Shown here one piece after another: positions 35,864-45,727 of a DNA stretch of 64,000 nucleotides. Below the pieces are notes generated by a model, which saw nothing but the letters and a program-made list of their open reading frames with translations, was not told where the DNA came from and did not search any database. Source of the DNA: Sabulicella rubraurantiaca (GTDB taxonomy: Bacteria; Pseudomonadota; Alphaproteobacteria; Acetobacterales; Acetobacteraceae). The translations under genes and the position numbers were made by a program. How positions within the stretch are numbered: position 1 is the stretch's first letter; the number at the start of each line of letters is the position of its first letter. The DNA lies in the NCBI RefSeq assembly GCF_017355885.1, contig NZ_JAFEUU010000001.1, positions 496,001 through 560,000 of the forward strand, given 5' to 3'.

Positions 35864-37042
35864 ATGCTTATCGAACATTACGGGCTCCGCGCCCACCCCT
35901 TCCTGATGACGCCCGACGCCCGGCTGTTCTACGCGAGCGCCGGGCATGCACGGGCCTATGCCCACTTGGCCTACGGCCTCGCCCAGCGGGAGGGGTTCGT
36001 GGTCGTGACTGGAGAGGTGGGGGCAGGAAAGACCACCTTGGTCGAGCGACTTTGCATGGAGCTCGACCCCAATCTCTTTGCCGTCGGGCGCATCGTCACC
36101 TCGCAGCTTGAGAGCGAGGACCTCCTGCGGCTCGTCGCGGATAGCTTCGGCGTTCCAATCGAGGGAGGCAAAGCGCAGCTTCTCACCGGCATCACGCGCG
36201 CGCTACGCACCGGCGGCGAAGCCGGGCGGCGGCACGTGCTGATCGTAGACGAGGCTCAGGCACTTTCGCATGGCGCGCTGGAGGAGCTTCGCATGCTTTC
36301 CAACGTGACCGAGAACGGGCGTGCCTTCCTGCAAACCGTGCTGCTCGGCCAGCCGCAGCTGCGGCAGCTGCTCGCACGGCCGGACCTCGAGCAGCTTCGC
36401 CAGCGCATCCTGGCTTCCTACCACCTCCAGCCTCTCTCCTCCGACGAGACGCGTGCCTATGTCGAACACCGGCTGCGCGCGGTGGGCTGGCAGGGCCGCC
36501 CCGCTTGGGGTGATGGGACACTGGAAGCCATTCATCACCACACGGGCGGCGTGCCGCGCCGGATCAACCGCCTCTGCTCGCGCGTACTCCTCGCCGGCGC
36601 GCTAGAGGGGGCCGAGGTGCTGGAACTCGACCTCGTCGAGTCCACGGCCCAGGAACTTGAGGAAGACCTCGGCGTCGTCACTCCTGTCCCGGATTCCGCA
36701 ATGGCCCGCGCCGAGGCGGCGCCCCTGCACGCGCCGCGTGCCGCCGAGCCTCGTCCCATCCCACAGCCGCTCCCGACGGCTCGGCATGAGGAAGTTCCTC
36801 CGCCACAGCCCGAACCCCGCGCGCATCACTACGAAGCGGAGCCGCCCCACCTGACGCGGGAGGCGCAGACCTACGTCCCCCAGCATGGGCATCGCGAGCA
36901 CGCCCATGCCAGCGCCGCCGACGACCCTCGCATCGCCGCCATCACCGACCAGTTGGACACGCTGACCCGCGTCGCCGCGCGCCAGGAACGAGTGGTGGAC
37001 CGCCTCATCAACCTGTTCGCGCGCCGCCGGACGGGGCGATGA
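35864..37042 (+). CDS. XrtA-associated secretion ATPase (ExeA/GspA-like)
   Basis: 392 residues from the ATG at 35864 (MLIEHYGLRAHPF), the family-typical start. AAA domain: Walker A GEVGAGKTT, Walker B HVLIVDEAQALS, sensor region in LLGQPQLRQLL and the arginine-rich RQRILASYHLQPL; then TGGVPRRINRLCSRVLL. From ~residue 290 a Pro/His/Glu-rich linker runs to a short terminal coiled coil (QLDTLTRVAARQERVVDRLINLF). The family is found next to EPS export genes of exosortase A systems and is thought to drive assembly of the envelope complex. It overlaps the deacetylase gene (ATGA). Confidence 0.88.
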   Translation: MLIEHYGLRAHPFLMTPDARLFYASAGHARAYAHLAYGLAQREGFVVVTGEVGAGKTTLVERLCMELDPNLFAVGRIVTSQLESEDLLRLVADSFGVPIEGGKAQLLTGITRALRTGGEAGRRHVLIVDEAQALSHGALEELRMLSNVTENGRAFLQTVLLGQPQLRQLLARPDLEQLRQRILASYHLQPLSSDETRAYVEHRLRAVGWQGRPAWGDGTLEAIHHHTGGVPRRINRLCSRVLLAGALEGAEVLELDLVESTAQELEEDLGVVTPVPDSAMARAEAAPLHAPRAAEPRPIPQPLPTARHEEVPPPQPEPRAHHYEAEPPHLTREAQTYVPQHGHREHAHASAADDPRIAAITDQLDTLTRVAARQERVVDRLINLFARRRTGR

Positions 37043-37911
37043 GTTCGTTGAACGACCGCCGCGCCGCCATGCGCCCGCGCAACGCCATGAGCGTGGATGT
37101 GGAGGACTGGTTCCAGGTCCAGGCATTTGCTGGCACCCTGCGCCGCGATGCATGGGACGAATACGACCGCCGCGTCGAAGCGAGCACGGATCGCGTCCTT
37201 TCGCTGTTTGCCGCGCATTCGGTGCGCGCGACCTTCTTCACCCTAGGCTGGGTCGCGGACCGCCATCCCGCGCTGATTCGACGCATCGTGGCCGCAGGGC
37301 ACGAACTCGCGAGCCATGGCTATGGGCATGAGCAGGTTTCCGTGATTGGCGAGGCCGCATTCCGTGCCGATATCCGTCGCGCGAAGCATGCGCTGGAGGA
37401 TGCAGGCGGCGTCGAGGTGCATGGCTATCGCGCCCCAACATTTTCCATCGGCGCACGCACGCCCTGGGCGCATGCGATCCTCGCCGAGGAAGGGCATCGC
37501 TATTCCTCCTCGATCTTTCCGGTGCGGCACGACCTTTACGGCGCGCCCGATGCACCGCGGGGGCCGCATCGCCCGCGCCCCGATGGCGTGATCGAGTTGC
37601 CGATGACGACTGTGCGCCTTGCCAGCCGGAATCTCCCCTGCGCGGGTGGCGGCTGGTTCCGTCTCCTGCCCTATGGCGCGTTCCGCACCGGGTTGCGCCT
37701 AGTCAATGGTCGCGAGGGACAGCGCGGCGTCTTCTACTTCCACCCATGGGAGGTGGATCCGGGCCAGCCTCGCGTCAGCGCGGCGCCGCGCCTGTCGCGC
37801 TTCCGCCATTACACCGGGCTCGCGCGCATGGAAGGCAAGCTGGCGCGGTTGCTGGGTGATTTCGCCTGGGGCCGCATGGATGAGGTCTTCGCGGAAGAGA
37901 TCGCTGCATGA
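37039..37911 (+). CDS. Polysaccharide deacetylase, DUF3473 (XrtA system)
   Basis: 290 residues. NodB-type catalytic core: Asp pair in MSVDVEDWFQ, metal-binding HxxxH in ELASHGYGHEQV, YRAPTFSIG, and the His of FYFHPWEVDP within the C-terminal DUF3473 region (RFRHYTGLARMEGKL). No signal peptide is visible, as in family relatives. It should remove acetyl groups from N-acetylated sugars of the polymer or its precursor. A second, unrelated-looking deacetylase domain is fused to a glycosyltransferase at 11537-13729. The end overlaps the FemAB gene by 4 bases. Confidence 0.9.
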   Translation: MSSLNDRRAAMRPRNAMSVDVEDWFQVQAFAGTLRRDAWDEYDRRVEASTDRVLSLFAAHSVRATFFTLGWVADRHPALIRRIVAAGHELASHGYGHEQVSVIGEAAFRADIRRAKHALEDAGGVEVHGYRAPTFSIGARTPWAHAILAEEGHRYSSSIFPVRHDLYGAPDAPRGPHRPRPDGVIELPMTTVRLASRNLPCAGGGWFRLLPYGAFRTGLRLVNGREGQRGVFYFHPWEVDPGQPRVSAAPRLSRFRHYTGLARMEGKLARLLGDFAWGRMDEVFAEEIAA

Positions 37912-38951
37912 GCATCAAAATCCGTGAGATGGACGCGGCGAGCGCGCCAGCATGGGACGCGTTCGTCCATTCGCGTCCTGAGGCCACGTTCTTCCATCTC
38001 TCACCCTGGGCGAAGGTGATCCGCCACAGCTTTGGCCACGCCACCCACTACGCGATGGCGGAACAGGATGGTGCCGTGGTCGGCGTGCTGCCGCTCGCGC
38101 GGATGCGCACGCGCCTGTTTGGTGACACGCTCGCTTCCACCCCGTTCTGCGTCTATGGCGGCACCGTCGCTGCGTCGCCCGAAGCCGCGAAGGCACTGGA
38201 AGACCACGCGGTCGCGCTGCGGAACCGGATCGGCTCGCCGGTGCTGGAGTTCCGCAGGCTGGAAGCGGCGGATGAGGGCTGGGATGAGCGACCTGCGCTC
38301 TACTACACCTTCCGCAAGCCCATCTCCGTTTCCGGTGATGACGCGAAGGACATGGAGCGCAACATCCCACGCAAGCAGCGCGCCGAAGTCCGCAAGGGCT
38401 TCAAGCGTGGGCTTTCCTCCACCAGTGACTCGAACGTGGACGCGCTGCACGCCGTCTATGCCGAAAGCGTCCGCAATCTCGGCTCGCCGGTCTTCCCGAA
38501 GCGCTACTTCCGCAACCTGATGGAAGCCTTCCCGGACGCGCACGACGTCACCACGGTCTGGCATGAAGGGCGTCCCGTGGCTTCCGTCCTGTCCTTCCAC
38601 TTCCGCGATCAGGTTCTGCCCTACTACGGCGGAGGAACGCGCGAGGCACGCGGGCTTTCGGCCAGCGAGGTGATGTACTGGGAGGTGATGCGGCGCGCAG
38701 GGAATGAGCGTGGCGCGAAGCTGTTCGATTTCGGGCGCTCGAAATCCGGGACCGGCGCCTTCGACTACAAGAAGAACTGGGGCTTCACGCCGGAGCCGCT
38801 GAACTACTGCTACCGCCTCGCGCCCGGCGCGCGCATTCCGGACAACAACCCGAACAACCCGAAGTATCGGCTATTCATCAAGGCCTGGAAGAAGCTGCCC
38901 ATCCCGGTTGCCAACACGGTTGGCCCCTACCTTGTTCGAGGGCTGGGCTGA
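37908..38951 (+). CDS. FemAB family protein, XrtA/PEP-CTERM system-associated
   Basis: 347 residues. Tandem GNAT folds of the FemAB kind: ATFFHLSPWAKVIRHSFGH, DGAVVGVLPLARM, IPRKQRAEVRKGFKRGL, VASVLSFHFRDQVLPYYGGGTREARG and LFDFGRSKSGTGAFDYKKNWGF. FemAB relatives transfer an aminoacyl or acyl group; in exosortase A loci the substrate is thought to be the exopolysaccharide. Coupled at both ends: ATGA with the deacetylase and TGATG with the glycosyltransferase. The short MSIKIREMDAAS start is typical. Confidence 0.88.
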   Translation: MSIKIREMDAASAPAWDAFVHSRPEATFFHLSPWAKVIRHSFGHATHYAMAEQDGAVVGVLPLARMRTRLFGDTLASTPFCVYGGTVAASPEAAKALEDHAVALRNRIGSPVLEFRRLEAADEGWDERPALYYTFRKPISVSGDDAKDMERNIPRKQRAEVRKGFKRGLSSTSDSNVDALHAVYAESVRNLGSPVFPKRYFRNLMEAFPDAHDVTTVWHEGRPVASVLSFHFRDQVLPYYGGGTREARGLSASEVMYWEVMRRAGNERGAKLFDFGRSKSGTGAFDYKKNWGFTPEPLNYCYRLAPGARIPDNNPNNPKYRLFIKAWKKLPIPVANTVGPYLVRGLG

Positions 38952-40171
38952 TGGGACGGCTGCTCTTCCTTGCCCACCGCATTCCCTTCCCGCCCCAGAA
39001 GGGCGAGAAGATCCGTGCCTTCCACATGCTGGCGCATCTATCGCGCCGCCATGAGGTCGAGCTGGGCTGCCTCGTGGACGACCCGGCCGACATGGCGCAC
39101 GTCGAGGCACTGCGCGAATGGTGCTCCCATGTCGAGGCGCATCCCATCCCGCGTGGCCCGGCCGCCGCCCTCCGCGCCGTGCCGCGCTTCCGCCCTGGCG
39201 AGCCCCTGTCCCTGGCGTGGTTCCGGCATCCGTCCCTTTCCGCCTGGGTAGAGGAAGGGCTGGAGTCGCGGCGATGGAGCAGGGCGCTCGTCTACTCTTC
39301 CGCCGTCGCGCCGCTGCTGATGACGCCCGCCGCACAGCAAGCGCAGATGCGTCGGGTGCTCGACTTCGTGGACGTGGATTCGGCGAAGTGGCGGGCGTAT
39401 GCCGCCGAAACCTCCGGCCCGATGAGATGGGTCTATGCACGGGAAGCCGAGACCCTGCTGCGCTTCGAGCGTCGCGCCGCCCTGGCCTTCGATTGCTCGA
39501 TCTTCGTGTCGGAGGAGGAAGCGCGCTGTTTCGCTGCCCTGGCGCCGGAGACCGCGTCCCGGCTTGACCACGTGGACAACGGCGTCGAACTGGCCCGCTT
39601 TGACCCAGAGATCGAGCACCCGGACCCCTACCCCGCCGGCCCGCCGGTGCTGGTCTTCACCGGCACCATGGATTACCGCCCGAACGTGGACGCGGTGACC
39701 TGGTTCGCAGAGGAAGCCCTGCCCCTCCTGCCCGGCCTGCGCTTCGCGATCGTCGGCGCCAATCCGGCCCCAACGGTGCGCGCGCTGGAGCGGATCCCGG
39801 GCGTGATCGTCACCGGCTCGGTGCCGGACATCCGGCCCTATATCGCCCATGCCGCCGCGGCGGTCGCGCCGCTTCGCATCGCGCGCGGAATCCAGAACAA
39901 GGTACTGGAGGCGATGGCAATGGCCAAGCCAATCATCTGCACTCCGCAAGCCTTCGAGGGCGTGCGTGCCGTCGCAGGGCGTGACGCGCTTATCGCGCCC
40001 GACGCGGCAGGATTGGCCGCAGCGGTGCGCGCGGTGCTGGACGGGCACCACCCAACGCTGGGCGAGGCGGCCCGCGCCGCCGTGCTGGCCGCGCATGATT
40101 GGAAGGCGACGCTACGCCGCCTGGATGCAGTGATGGAGACCCGAGGACCGCCCCTGGGCCTCGCGGCCTAG
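38951..40171 (+). CDS. Glycosyltransferase family 4, PEP-CTERM/XrtA-associated (TIGR03087 type)
   Basis: 406 residues. The N-terminus LLFLAHRIPFPPQKGEKIRAFHML is diagnostic of this group. Other marks are YSSAVAPLL, LDFVDVDSAKWRAYA, SEEEARCF, VDNGVELARFDP, VFTGTMDYRPNVDAVTWF and the nucleotide-sugar end RGIQNKVLEAMAMAKPII. It probably adds a sugar in the cytoplasm and is the last gene of the plus-strand export operon. In related loci the exosortase gene often lies just after it; here a hairpin and an unrelated opposite-strand gene follow at once. Confidence 0.9.
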   Translation: MGRLLFLAHRIPFPPQKGEKIRAFHMLAHLSRRHEVELGCLVDDPADMAHVEALREWCSHVEAHPIPRGPAAALRAVPRFRPGEPLSLAWFRHPSLSAWVEEGLESRRWSRALVYSSAVAPLLMTPAAQQAQMRRVLDFVDVDSAKWRAYAAETSGPMRWVYAREAETLLRFERRAALAFDCSIFVSEEEARCFAALAPETASRLDHVDNGVELARFDPEIEHPDPYPAGPPVLVFTGTMDYRPNVDAVTWFAEEALPLLPGLRFAIVGANPAPTVRALERIPGVIVTGSVPDIRPYIAHAAAAVAPLRIARGIQNKVLEAMAMAKPIICTPQAFEGVRAVAGRDALIAPDAAGLAAAVRAVLDGHHPTLGEAARAAVLAAHDWKATLRRLDAVMETRGPPLGLAA

Positions 40172-40173
40172 GG

Positions 40174-40193
40174 GCGGTCCCTCTCTGGGCCGC
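40174..40193. terminator. Hairpin filling the gap between convergent genes
   Basis: GCGGTCC and GGGCCGC pair as a 7-bp stem (one G-T) around the loop CTCTCT. The hairpin exactly occupies the 22-base gap between the glycosyltransferase stop and the stop of the opposing Bug receptor gene, so it is a likely bidirectional terminator closing the EPS locus. No T-run follows. Confidence 0.5.
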
Positions 40194-41159
40194 TCAGCTG
40201 TCGGCGCGGATGTTGTTATCAGTAATCACCTTGCCCCACTTCGCGATCTCACCCTCGATGAAGCGGGCGCATTCCTCGGGGCCGGCGGCGGAGATGTCGC
40301 AGCCCTGCTCCTCGATGCGGTTCTTCACGTCGGCCTCGTTCAGCACGCGGTGCAGTGCCTCGTGCATCCGGCGCACCAGCGGCTCCGGCGTGCCGGCGCG
40401 GCCGAGCATGGCCCACCAGGTCGGCGCCTCGAAGTCGCCGAAGCCCTGCTGCTGGAAGGAACGGGTATTTGGCACGTGTCGCGTTTCGCCGCGCGTGGTG
40501 ACGCCGAGGGGGCGCAGCACGCCGGAGCGGATGTGCTGCGACACGATCACGACATTCGTCATGAACAGCGGCACGTGGCCGGCCACCGCGTCCTGCACGG
40601 CCGGGCCACCGCCGCGATACGGCACGTGGACGATCTTGAAGTCCCCCTGCTGCTGCAACAGCGTCGTCGAGACGTGGGCGAGGCCGCCAACTCCCGAGGT
40701 CGCGTAGTTCAGCGTGTCCGGGGCGCGCTTCGCGGCGTCCACCACCTCCTGGAAGTTGCGGAACGGCGTGGATTGGTGCGCGACCATGACCAGCGGCCCC
40801 GTGGCGACGAGCGTCGTCGGCACGAAGGCTTCCATGGTGCGGAAGGGCAGCCGCATCACGGTCTCGTTGGTCGCCTGCGTGTCGTAGACCAGGACCCAGG
40901 TCGAACCGTCGGCCGGGGCGCGCGACGCCTCGATCGCACCCGTTGCGCCGCTGGCGCCGCCACGGTTGTCGATGACGATGGGGCGGCCCAGCACTTCCGC
41001 CAGACGGGCCTGGAACAGACGCGCCACCGTGTCGGTGGAGCCGCCCGGCGGCCAGGGCACGATGAGCCGCAGCGGCCGGTCGGGGAAGTTCTGCGCCCGC
41101 AGCACGGAGGGGGCGAGAAGCCCCGACCCAGCGAGCGCCATGAGATGGCGCCGATTCAT
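40194..41159 (-). CDS. Bug-family periplasmic substrate-binding receptor
   Basis: 321 residues from the ATG at 41159, which has GGGAG upstream; a longer start at 41183 lacks one. Signal peptide MNRRHLMALAGSGLLAPSVLRA, then the Bug/TctC pattern: FPDRPLRLIVPWPPGGSTDTVAR, NRGGASGATG, YATSGVGGLAHV and VPYRGGGPAVQDAVAGHV. These receptors bind carboxylates or similar small molecules, usually for tripartite tricarboxylate transporters, but no membrane subunits are near. Such orphan Bug genes are abundant in Acetobacteraceae and Burkholderiales. A perfect palindrome lies just upstream. Confidence 0.9.
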   Translation of the reverse strand: MNRRHLMALAGSGLLAPSVLRAQNFPDRPLRLIVPWPPGGSTDTVARLFQARLAEVLGRPIVIDNRGGASGATGAIEASRAPADGSTWVLVYDTQATNETVMRLPFRTMEAFVPTTLVATGPLVMVAHQSTPFRNFQEVVDAAKRAPDTLNYATSGVGGLAHVSTTLLQQQGDFKIVHVPYRGGGPAVQDAVAGHVPLFMTNVVIVSQHIRSGVLRPLGVTTRGETRHVPNTRSFQQQGFGDFEAPTWWAMLGRAGTPEPLVRRMHEALHRVLNEADVKNRIEEQGCDISAAGPEECARFIEGEIAKWGKVITDNNIRADS

Positions 41160-41180
41160 TTCGTTTCTCCCTGGAGAAGT

Positions 41181-41198
41181 CATTCGTTCCGACGAATG
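41181..41198. promoter_or_regulatory. Perfect palindrome upstream of the Bug receptor gene
   Basis: CATTCGT and ACGAATG are perfect 7-bp arms around four bases, 22 bases before the receptor's start codon and 43 bases beyond the purA stop. It may be an operator for the receptor gene or a terminator for purA. The adjacent sequence TTCTCC...GGAGAA also places the Shine-Dalgarno bases in a small inverted repeat. Confidence 0.4.
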
Positions 41199-41241
41199 CT
41201 CAGGTTTAACGTTTCTTGCAACCCGGCGTTCAGGCCACGCC

Positions 41242-42531
41242 TCACCCCGCGAAGGGGTCGCGCAGTGCGATTGTGTCGTCGCGGTCGGGGCTGGTGCTCA
41301 GCATCATCACCGGCGCCTCCACCAGCTCCTCGATGCGTCGGATATACTTCACCGCCTGGGCCGGAAGCTCGGCATAGGAGCGCGCCCCCATGGTCGAGCC
41401 GGTCCAGCCTTCAATGGTCTCGAAGACCGGCTCCGCCGCGGCCTGGGCGCGCATGGCGGGAGGCAGACGGCGCATCTCCTCGCCATTCACGCGGTAGCCG
41501 ACGCAGATCTTCAGCTCCGGCAGCCCGTCGAGCACGTCCAGCTTGGTAAGAACCAAGCCCTGCACGCCACCGAGCTTTACGGCCTGGCGCACCATGGCGG
41601 CGTCGAACCAGCCGCAGCGGCGCGGGCGGCCCGTCACCGTGCCGAACTCGCGCCCCCGCTCGCCGAGGCGCCGGCCGATCTCGTCATCCAGCTCGCTTGG
41701 GAAGGGGCCGGAGCCGACGCGCGTCGTGTAGGCCTTAGCGATACCGAGGACGAGGCCGATCGCATCCGGCCCGATGCCGGAGCCTGCGGCGGCATTGCCA
41801 GCCACCGTGTTTGAGGAGGTGACGTAGGGATAGGTGCCGTGGTCCACGTCCAGCATCACGGCCTGCGCACCCTCGAAGAGGATGCGCCGCCCGTCCCGCC
41901 GCGCCTCGTCCAGCCGTTCCCAGACCGGCTCGCTGTAGGGGAGGAGCTGCGGCGCCAGCGCCAGCAGCTTGTCCAGCAGGTCACGCTTGGAGAATTCCTG
42001 CGCGCCCAGGCCCCGCAGCAGCGAGTTGTGGTGCAGCAGCAGCTCGTCGAGCTTGGCCGACAGCGTCTCCGGCTCCGCGAGATCGCAGAGGCGGATGGCG
42101 CGGCGGCCCACCTTGTCCTCGTAGGCTGGGCCGATGCCGCGCCCGGTGGTGCCGATCTTGTCCTCGCCGCGCGCGGCCTCGCGCGCGCGGTCCAGTGCGG
42201 GGTGCAGCGGAAGGATCAACGGCACGTTGTCGGCGATGCGCAGATTGTGCGGCCCCACATCGAGCCCCTGCCCGCGCACCTTGGCGATCTCGCTGAGCAG
42301 CGCATCCGGGTCCAGCACCACACCATTGCCGATGACACCAAGCTTGCCGCGCACCACGCCGGAGGGAAGCAGCGAGAGCTTGTAGGTCTGATCGCCCACC
42401 ACCAGCGTATGCCCCGCATTATGGCCACCCTGGAAGCGCACGACGATGTCGGCCCGGCTGGCGAGCCAGTCCACCACCTTCCCCTTGCCTTCGTCGCCCC
42501 ACTGGGCGCCGATCACCGCGACATTGGCCAT
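41242..42531 (-). CDS. purA: Adenylosuccinate synthetase
   Basis: 429 residues from the ATG at 42531, one base overlapping the hisZ stop (TGATG). Diagnostic sequence: N-terminal P-loop [11 protein letters not shown], catalytic His region [43 protein letters not shown] and [12 protein letters not shown]. It joins IMP and aspartate with GTP to make adenylosuccinate, the first committed step to AMP, in the cytoplasm. Length is normal. The hisZ-purA pairing is common in alphaproteobacteria. Confidence 0.96.
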   Translation of the reverse strand: MANVAVIGAQWGDEGKGKVVDWLASRADIVVRFQGGHNAGHTLVVGDQTYKLSLLPSGVVRGKLGVIGNGVVLDPDALLSEIAKVRGQGLDVGPHNLRIADNVPLILPLHPALDRAREAARGEDKIGTTGRGIGPAYEDKVGRRAIRLCDLAEPETLSAKLDELLLHHNSLLRGLGAQEFSKRDLLDKLLALAPQLLPYSEPVWERLDEARRDGRRILFEGAQAVMLDVDHGTYPYVTSSNTVAGNAAAGSGIGPDAIGLVLGIAKAYTTRVGSGPFPSELDDEIGRRLGERGREFGTVTGRPRRCGWFDAAMVRQAVKLGGVQGLVLTKLDVLDGLPELKICVGYRVNGEEMRRLPPAMRAQAAAEPVFETIEGWTGSTMGARSYAELPAQAVKYIRRIEELVEAPVMMLSTSPDRDDTIALRDPFAG

Positions 42532-43682
42532 CACACGGTCTCCGTGGTCTTGAGGGGGATGGCGGCCTCGCCGTCCCATTCGTGGGTGCAGCGCAGGGCG
42601 GCTGCCGTGTCGGTGGCGGAAAGCGCAGCGACAGTGGCGAAGCCCGCCTCGCGCAGGCGCTCGCCCGCCTCGGTGGCGGTGCCGAGCGGCAGGAAGCAAC
42701 GATTGCGGCGTGCGCCCGATGGCACGGCGCGCAGCACCGCATCGGCATAGAGCGTCATGCCCGTGGCCGGCTCGTCATGCGCCGCGAGGCAGCGTCCGCC
42801 GCGTGCCAATTCCCCGGTCATGCCAGGGCCAAACAGGGTGAAGGCGACGCCGACGTGATACTGGAAGCCCCGGAACTCTACTGGATCCAGGGTGATGTGC
42901 AGTCCAGGCGCACGCGCGGCGATGGCCCGCACGACGGACAGCGCGTTCTCGGCGATGGGGCGGGCGGATTCAGGAAGGCGCGCCGGGTCCAGCACCGCCA
43001 CCGCCTCCCGCGCCGGGCCGGCGGCGGCAAGGAACTCGGGCAGCAGGGCGGCGATGGGGCCGCGCCCCTCGACCAGCGCGGTCACGGCGGCGGCGTCCTT
43101 GCGGTCCAGCGCGCGGGCGAGGCGCCCGGCCAGGGGCTCGGCGATGCCGGCCGCCTCGATCAGCGCCTGGGCCATGCGCGGCAAGCCCACATCCAGCGAG
43201 ATGCCCTCGATGCCGAGGCGCGACACGGCTTCGACCGCCACCACCGCCACTTCCGCATCGGCCTCGGGGGCCGCGCCGCCGATCAGCTCGATGCCCGCCT
43301 GGCGAAGCTGCCGCGCCGGAGCCAGTTCCGAGCCGCGCACGCGCAGCACCTGCCCGGCGTAGCACAGGCGCAGCGGGCGCCCCTGCCCCGCCATGCGCGT
43401 GGCCGCGATGCGGGCGACCTGTGGCGTCATATCGGCCCGCAGCCCCATCATGCGCTGGCTGACCGGGTCCATGAGGCGGAAGGTCTGCTCGGCCACGGCG
43501 GCGCCGGAGCCGGCCAGCAGCCCTTCCTCGAACTCCAGCAGCGGCGGTGTGACGCGCTCGTATCCATGGCGGGCGAAGCTCTCCATCAGCGCCTCGACCA
43601 GCATGGCTTCCCGCTCCGCCTCGGGCGGCAGCAGGTCCATGAGTCCCGCGGGGAGCAGGGCGGGGTTGGGGGCTTCGCTCAT
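42531..43682 (-). CDS. hisZ: ATP phosphoribosyltransferase regulatory subunit
   Basis: 383 residues from the ATG at 43682 ([22 protein letters not shown]). The fold is that of a histidyl-tRNA synthetase catalytic core: [55 protein letters not shown] and [10 protein letters not shown]. The C-terminal tRNA-binding domain is lacking, which separates HisZ from HisS. HisZ forms the regulatory part of the HisG enzyme that starts histidine synthesis in species with short HisG. The gene overlaps purA. Confidence 0.92.
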   Translation of the reverse strand: MSEAPNPALLPAGLMDLLPPEAEREAMLVEALMESFARHGYERVTPPLLEFEEGLLAGSGAAVAEQTFRLMDPVSQRMMGLRADMTPQVARIAATRMAGQGRPLRLCYAGQVLRVRGSELAPARQLRQAGIELIGGAAPEADAEVAVVAVEAVSRLGIEGISLDVGLPRMAQALIEAAGIAEPLAGRLARALDRKDAAAVTALVEGRGPIAALLPEFLAAAGPAREAVAVLDPARLPESARPIAENALSVVRAIAARAPGLHITLDPVEFRGFQYHVGVAFTLFGPGMTGELARGGRCLAAHDEPATGMTLYADAVLRAVPSGARRNRCFLPLGTATEAGERLREAGFATVAALSATDTAAALRCTHEWDGEAAIPLKTTETV

Positions 43683-43759
43683 CACGGGCCGCTGTGTGGC
43701 AGGGCCGGGCGGGTGCGACAAGACAGGCGCGCGGCGCCTTCCCCGTGCATGATGCGCCG

Positions 43760-44296
43760 ATGAAGACCCGATTCCTCCCTTTCCTCCTTCTCGCCGCCTG
43801 TGCCCAGGACCCGGTGACGGACTATCTCGGCGGCTTCGGTGACCCGATCCGGGGCGCCGCGCTCTATGCGCCGCGCAACCTCGGAGACACCTCCATCTAT
43901 GCCGGCGACCCGGCCGGGGCGGCGATGGCCGCGGCGCAGATGGAGTTCCTCGCGCGGTCCTTCACGACCGACCCGGTGCGCGGCCCGTCCATGAGCCCCA
44001 CGCTTCAACCCATGCTGGATGCAGGGCGCGACGAGATGCGCGGCTATCTGGGGATCGCCCCAGGCGCACCCGACCAGGTGACCGAACGCCGCCTGCGCGG
44101 CGCCTCCGAGGCGCTGCGCGCGGGGGATGAGGCGGCAGCCCGGGCGGCGCTTTCCGAGCCCAGCATCTTCACGGCCGGTGCCGCGGGCACGCTGGGGCGC
44201 CTCGCCGCCATGCCTGCGCTGCCCCGGGTGCGCGAGGCGGCCGGCGCCGTGAACGCCGAACTCGCGCGGCTCGACCGGCCTAGCCGCTTCCGCTGA
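43760..44296 (+). CDS. Small lipoprotein, function unknown
   Basis: 178 residues from an ATG at 43760. A lipoprotein signal is clear: MKTRFLPFLLLAAC with Cys14 after LAA. The mature part has LGGFGDPIRGAALYAPRNLGD, AAAQMEFLARSF and a helical, Ala/Arg-rich C-terminus. I do not recognise a named domain. It reads away from hisZ across a 77-base divergent spacer and is followed by the metallothionein gene. Confidence 0.75.
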   Translation: MKTRFLPFLLLAACAQDPVTDYLGGFGDPIRGAALYAPRNLGDTSIYAGDPAGAAMAAAQMEFLARSFTTDPVRGPSMSPTLQPMLDAGRDEMRGYLGIAPGAPDQVTERRLRGASEALRAGDEAAARAALSEPSIFTAGAAGTLGRLAAMPALPRVREAAGAVNAELARLDRPSRFR

Positions 44297-44334
44297 GCGC
44301 CGGTTTCGCTTGCCGCCGCGCGGCGCCCCGGCGC
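44297..44334 (+). promoter_or_regulatory. Long inverted repeat ahead of the metallothionein gene
   Basis: GCGCCGG at 44297-44303 and CCGGCGC at 44328-44334 are perfect arms enclosing a second small stem (GCCGC/GCGGC). It starts directly after the lipoprotein stop and ends 33 bases before the metallothionein ATG. It may be a terminator for the first gene or a structured leader for the second. Confidence 0.35.
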
Positions 44335-44366
44335 AGCATCGCAAGCGACAGAAAGAGGAACGCACC

Positions 44367-44537
44367 ATGGAAACGACGGTCGAAATGGTGAAATGCGCGT
44401 GCAGCGACTGCGTCTGCGTGGTCGGCACCGCGAAGGCCATCAAGCGCGACGGGCGGTTCTACTGCTCCGATGCCTGCGCCGACCATCACCCGGACGGCGC
44501 GGGGTGCCACCACGCCGGCTGCGAGTGCCACGGCTGA
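44367..44537 (+). CDS. Bacterial metallothionein
   Basis: 56 residues with nine Cys and several His: KCACSDCVCVV, the zinc-finger-like centre RFYCSDACADHH and the tail GCHHAGCECHG. This is the layout of SmtA/BmtA metallothioneins, in which Cys and His wrap a Zn4 (or Cd) cluster around a small finger. It stores or detoxifies zinc and cadmium in the cytoplasm. AGAGGAA precedes the ATG. No SmtB-type repressor gene is adjacent; an inverted repeat lies in the leader. Confidence 0.88.
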   Translation: METTVEMVKCACSDCVCVVGTAKAIKRDGRFYCSDACADHHPDGAGCHHAGCECHG

Positions 44538-44541
44538 CGGG

Positions 44542-45648
44542 TCAGGCTCCGCTCGCCACCCTCCAGGCTTCATCCAGCCAGGGCAACAGGGCGCGCACGT
44601 CCGAGGTTTCGACCGTGGCACCACACCAGATGCGCAGGCCCGGCGGCGCATCGCGGTAGGAGGCTGCGTCCAGGGCGACGCCCTGCTCCTCCAGCCATAC
44701 GGCCATTCGCTTGGCCGTCGCAGCCTGCTTCCCTTCCTCCAGCGCGCGGAAGCGCAGGCAGACCGAGGTGCAGGAGCGCGTTTCGGGAATCTCGGCCAGG
44801 AAGCGGGCCCAAGGGCTCTGCGCCTCCCATTCCGCCACGGCGGCGAGGTTGGCTTCGCTGCGGGCGATCAGGCCCCGCAGGCCTCCTACCGACTCCGCCC
44901 AGCGCAGCCCATCCAGCGCATCCTCGACGCAGAGCATGGAGGGGGTGTTGATCGTATCCCCCTTCCACACGCCCTCGTTCAGCCGGAAGATCTTGGGCAT
45001 GGGCCAGGACGGCTTCTGCGCCACCAGCCGTGCCTGGGCGCGGGGCGACAGTGCCAGCATCCCATGAGCCGCTTCGCCCCCCAGCACCTTCTGCCAGGAC
45101 CAGGTCACGACATCGAGCTTGTGCCACGGCAGTTCCATGGCGAAGGCCGCGCTGGTGGCGTCGCAGATGGTCAGCCCCTCGCGCGCATCGCTGATCCAGT
45201 CGCCATTGGGCAGGCGCACGCCGCTGGTGGTGCCGTTCCAGACGAAGACGCAGTCGCGCGCCGGATCCACGCGGGACAGGTCGGGCAGCTGGCCATAGGG
45301 CGCTTCGATGATCCGCAGGTCGGCGAGCCGCAACTCGCGCTGCGCATCGCGCGCCCACTCGGCGGAGAAGCTTTCCCAGGACAGCACGTCCACGCCGCGC
45401 GGACCGAGCAGGTTCCACATCGCCATCTCGACCGCCCCGGTGTCGGAGGCAGGGACGATACCCAGCACCCAGCCTTCCGGCATCTCCAGGATCCGTCGCG
45501 ACAGCTCGATTACCTCCCGCAGCCTCTCGCGCGAGGGCGCGGCGCGGTGGGAACGGCCGGTCAGCGCGCCTTCAAGCGCGGCCAGGGACCAGCCGGGCCG
45601 CTTGGCACAGGGGCCGGAGGAAAAGCAGGGATTGGCGGGCTTCTGCAT
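44542..45648 (-). CDS. serC: Phosphoserine aminotransferase
   Basis: 368 residues from the ATG at 45648 ([20 protein letters not shown]), the family-typical start. Aminotransferase class V features: [44 protein letters not shown] and PLP-binding Lys in [15 protein letters not shown]. The length and style match the alphaproteobacterial/archaeal type of SerC. It converts phosphohydroxypyruvate and glutamate to phosphoserine in serine synthesis and can serve in pyridoxine synthesis. No serA or serB is adjacent. It diverges from the deaminase gene. Confidence 0.9.
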   Translation of the reverse strand: MQKPANPCFSSGPCAKRPGWSLAALEGALTGRSHRAAPSRERLREVIELSRRILEMPEGWVLGIVPASDTGAVEMAMWNLLGPRGVDVLSWESFSAEWARDAQRELRLADLRIIEAPYGQLPDLSRVDPARDCVFVWNGTTSGVRLPNGDWISDAREGLTICDATSAAFAMELPWHKLDVVTWSWQKVLGGEAAHGMLALSPRAQARLVAQKPSWPMPKIFRLNEGVWKGDTINTPSMLCVEDALDGLRWAESVGGLRGLIARSEANLAAVAEWEAQSPWARFLAEIPETRSCTSVCLRFRALEEGKQAATAKRMAVWLEEQGVALDAASYRDAPPGLRIWCGATVETSDVRALLPWLDEAWRVASGA

Positions 45649-45727
45649 GGCGGAGGGTCGTGCCACGCGCGCGCCGCGCTGCCAACCGCCCCTTCCCCGC
45701 AGGGCTTGCCCGGCGCAGCATAGGCGC

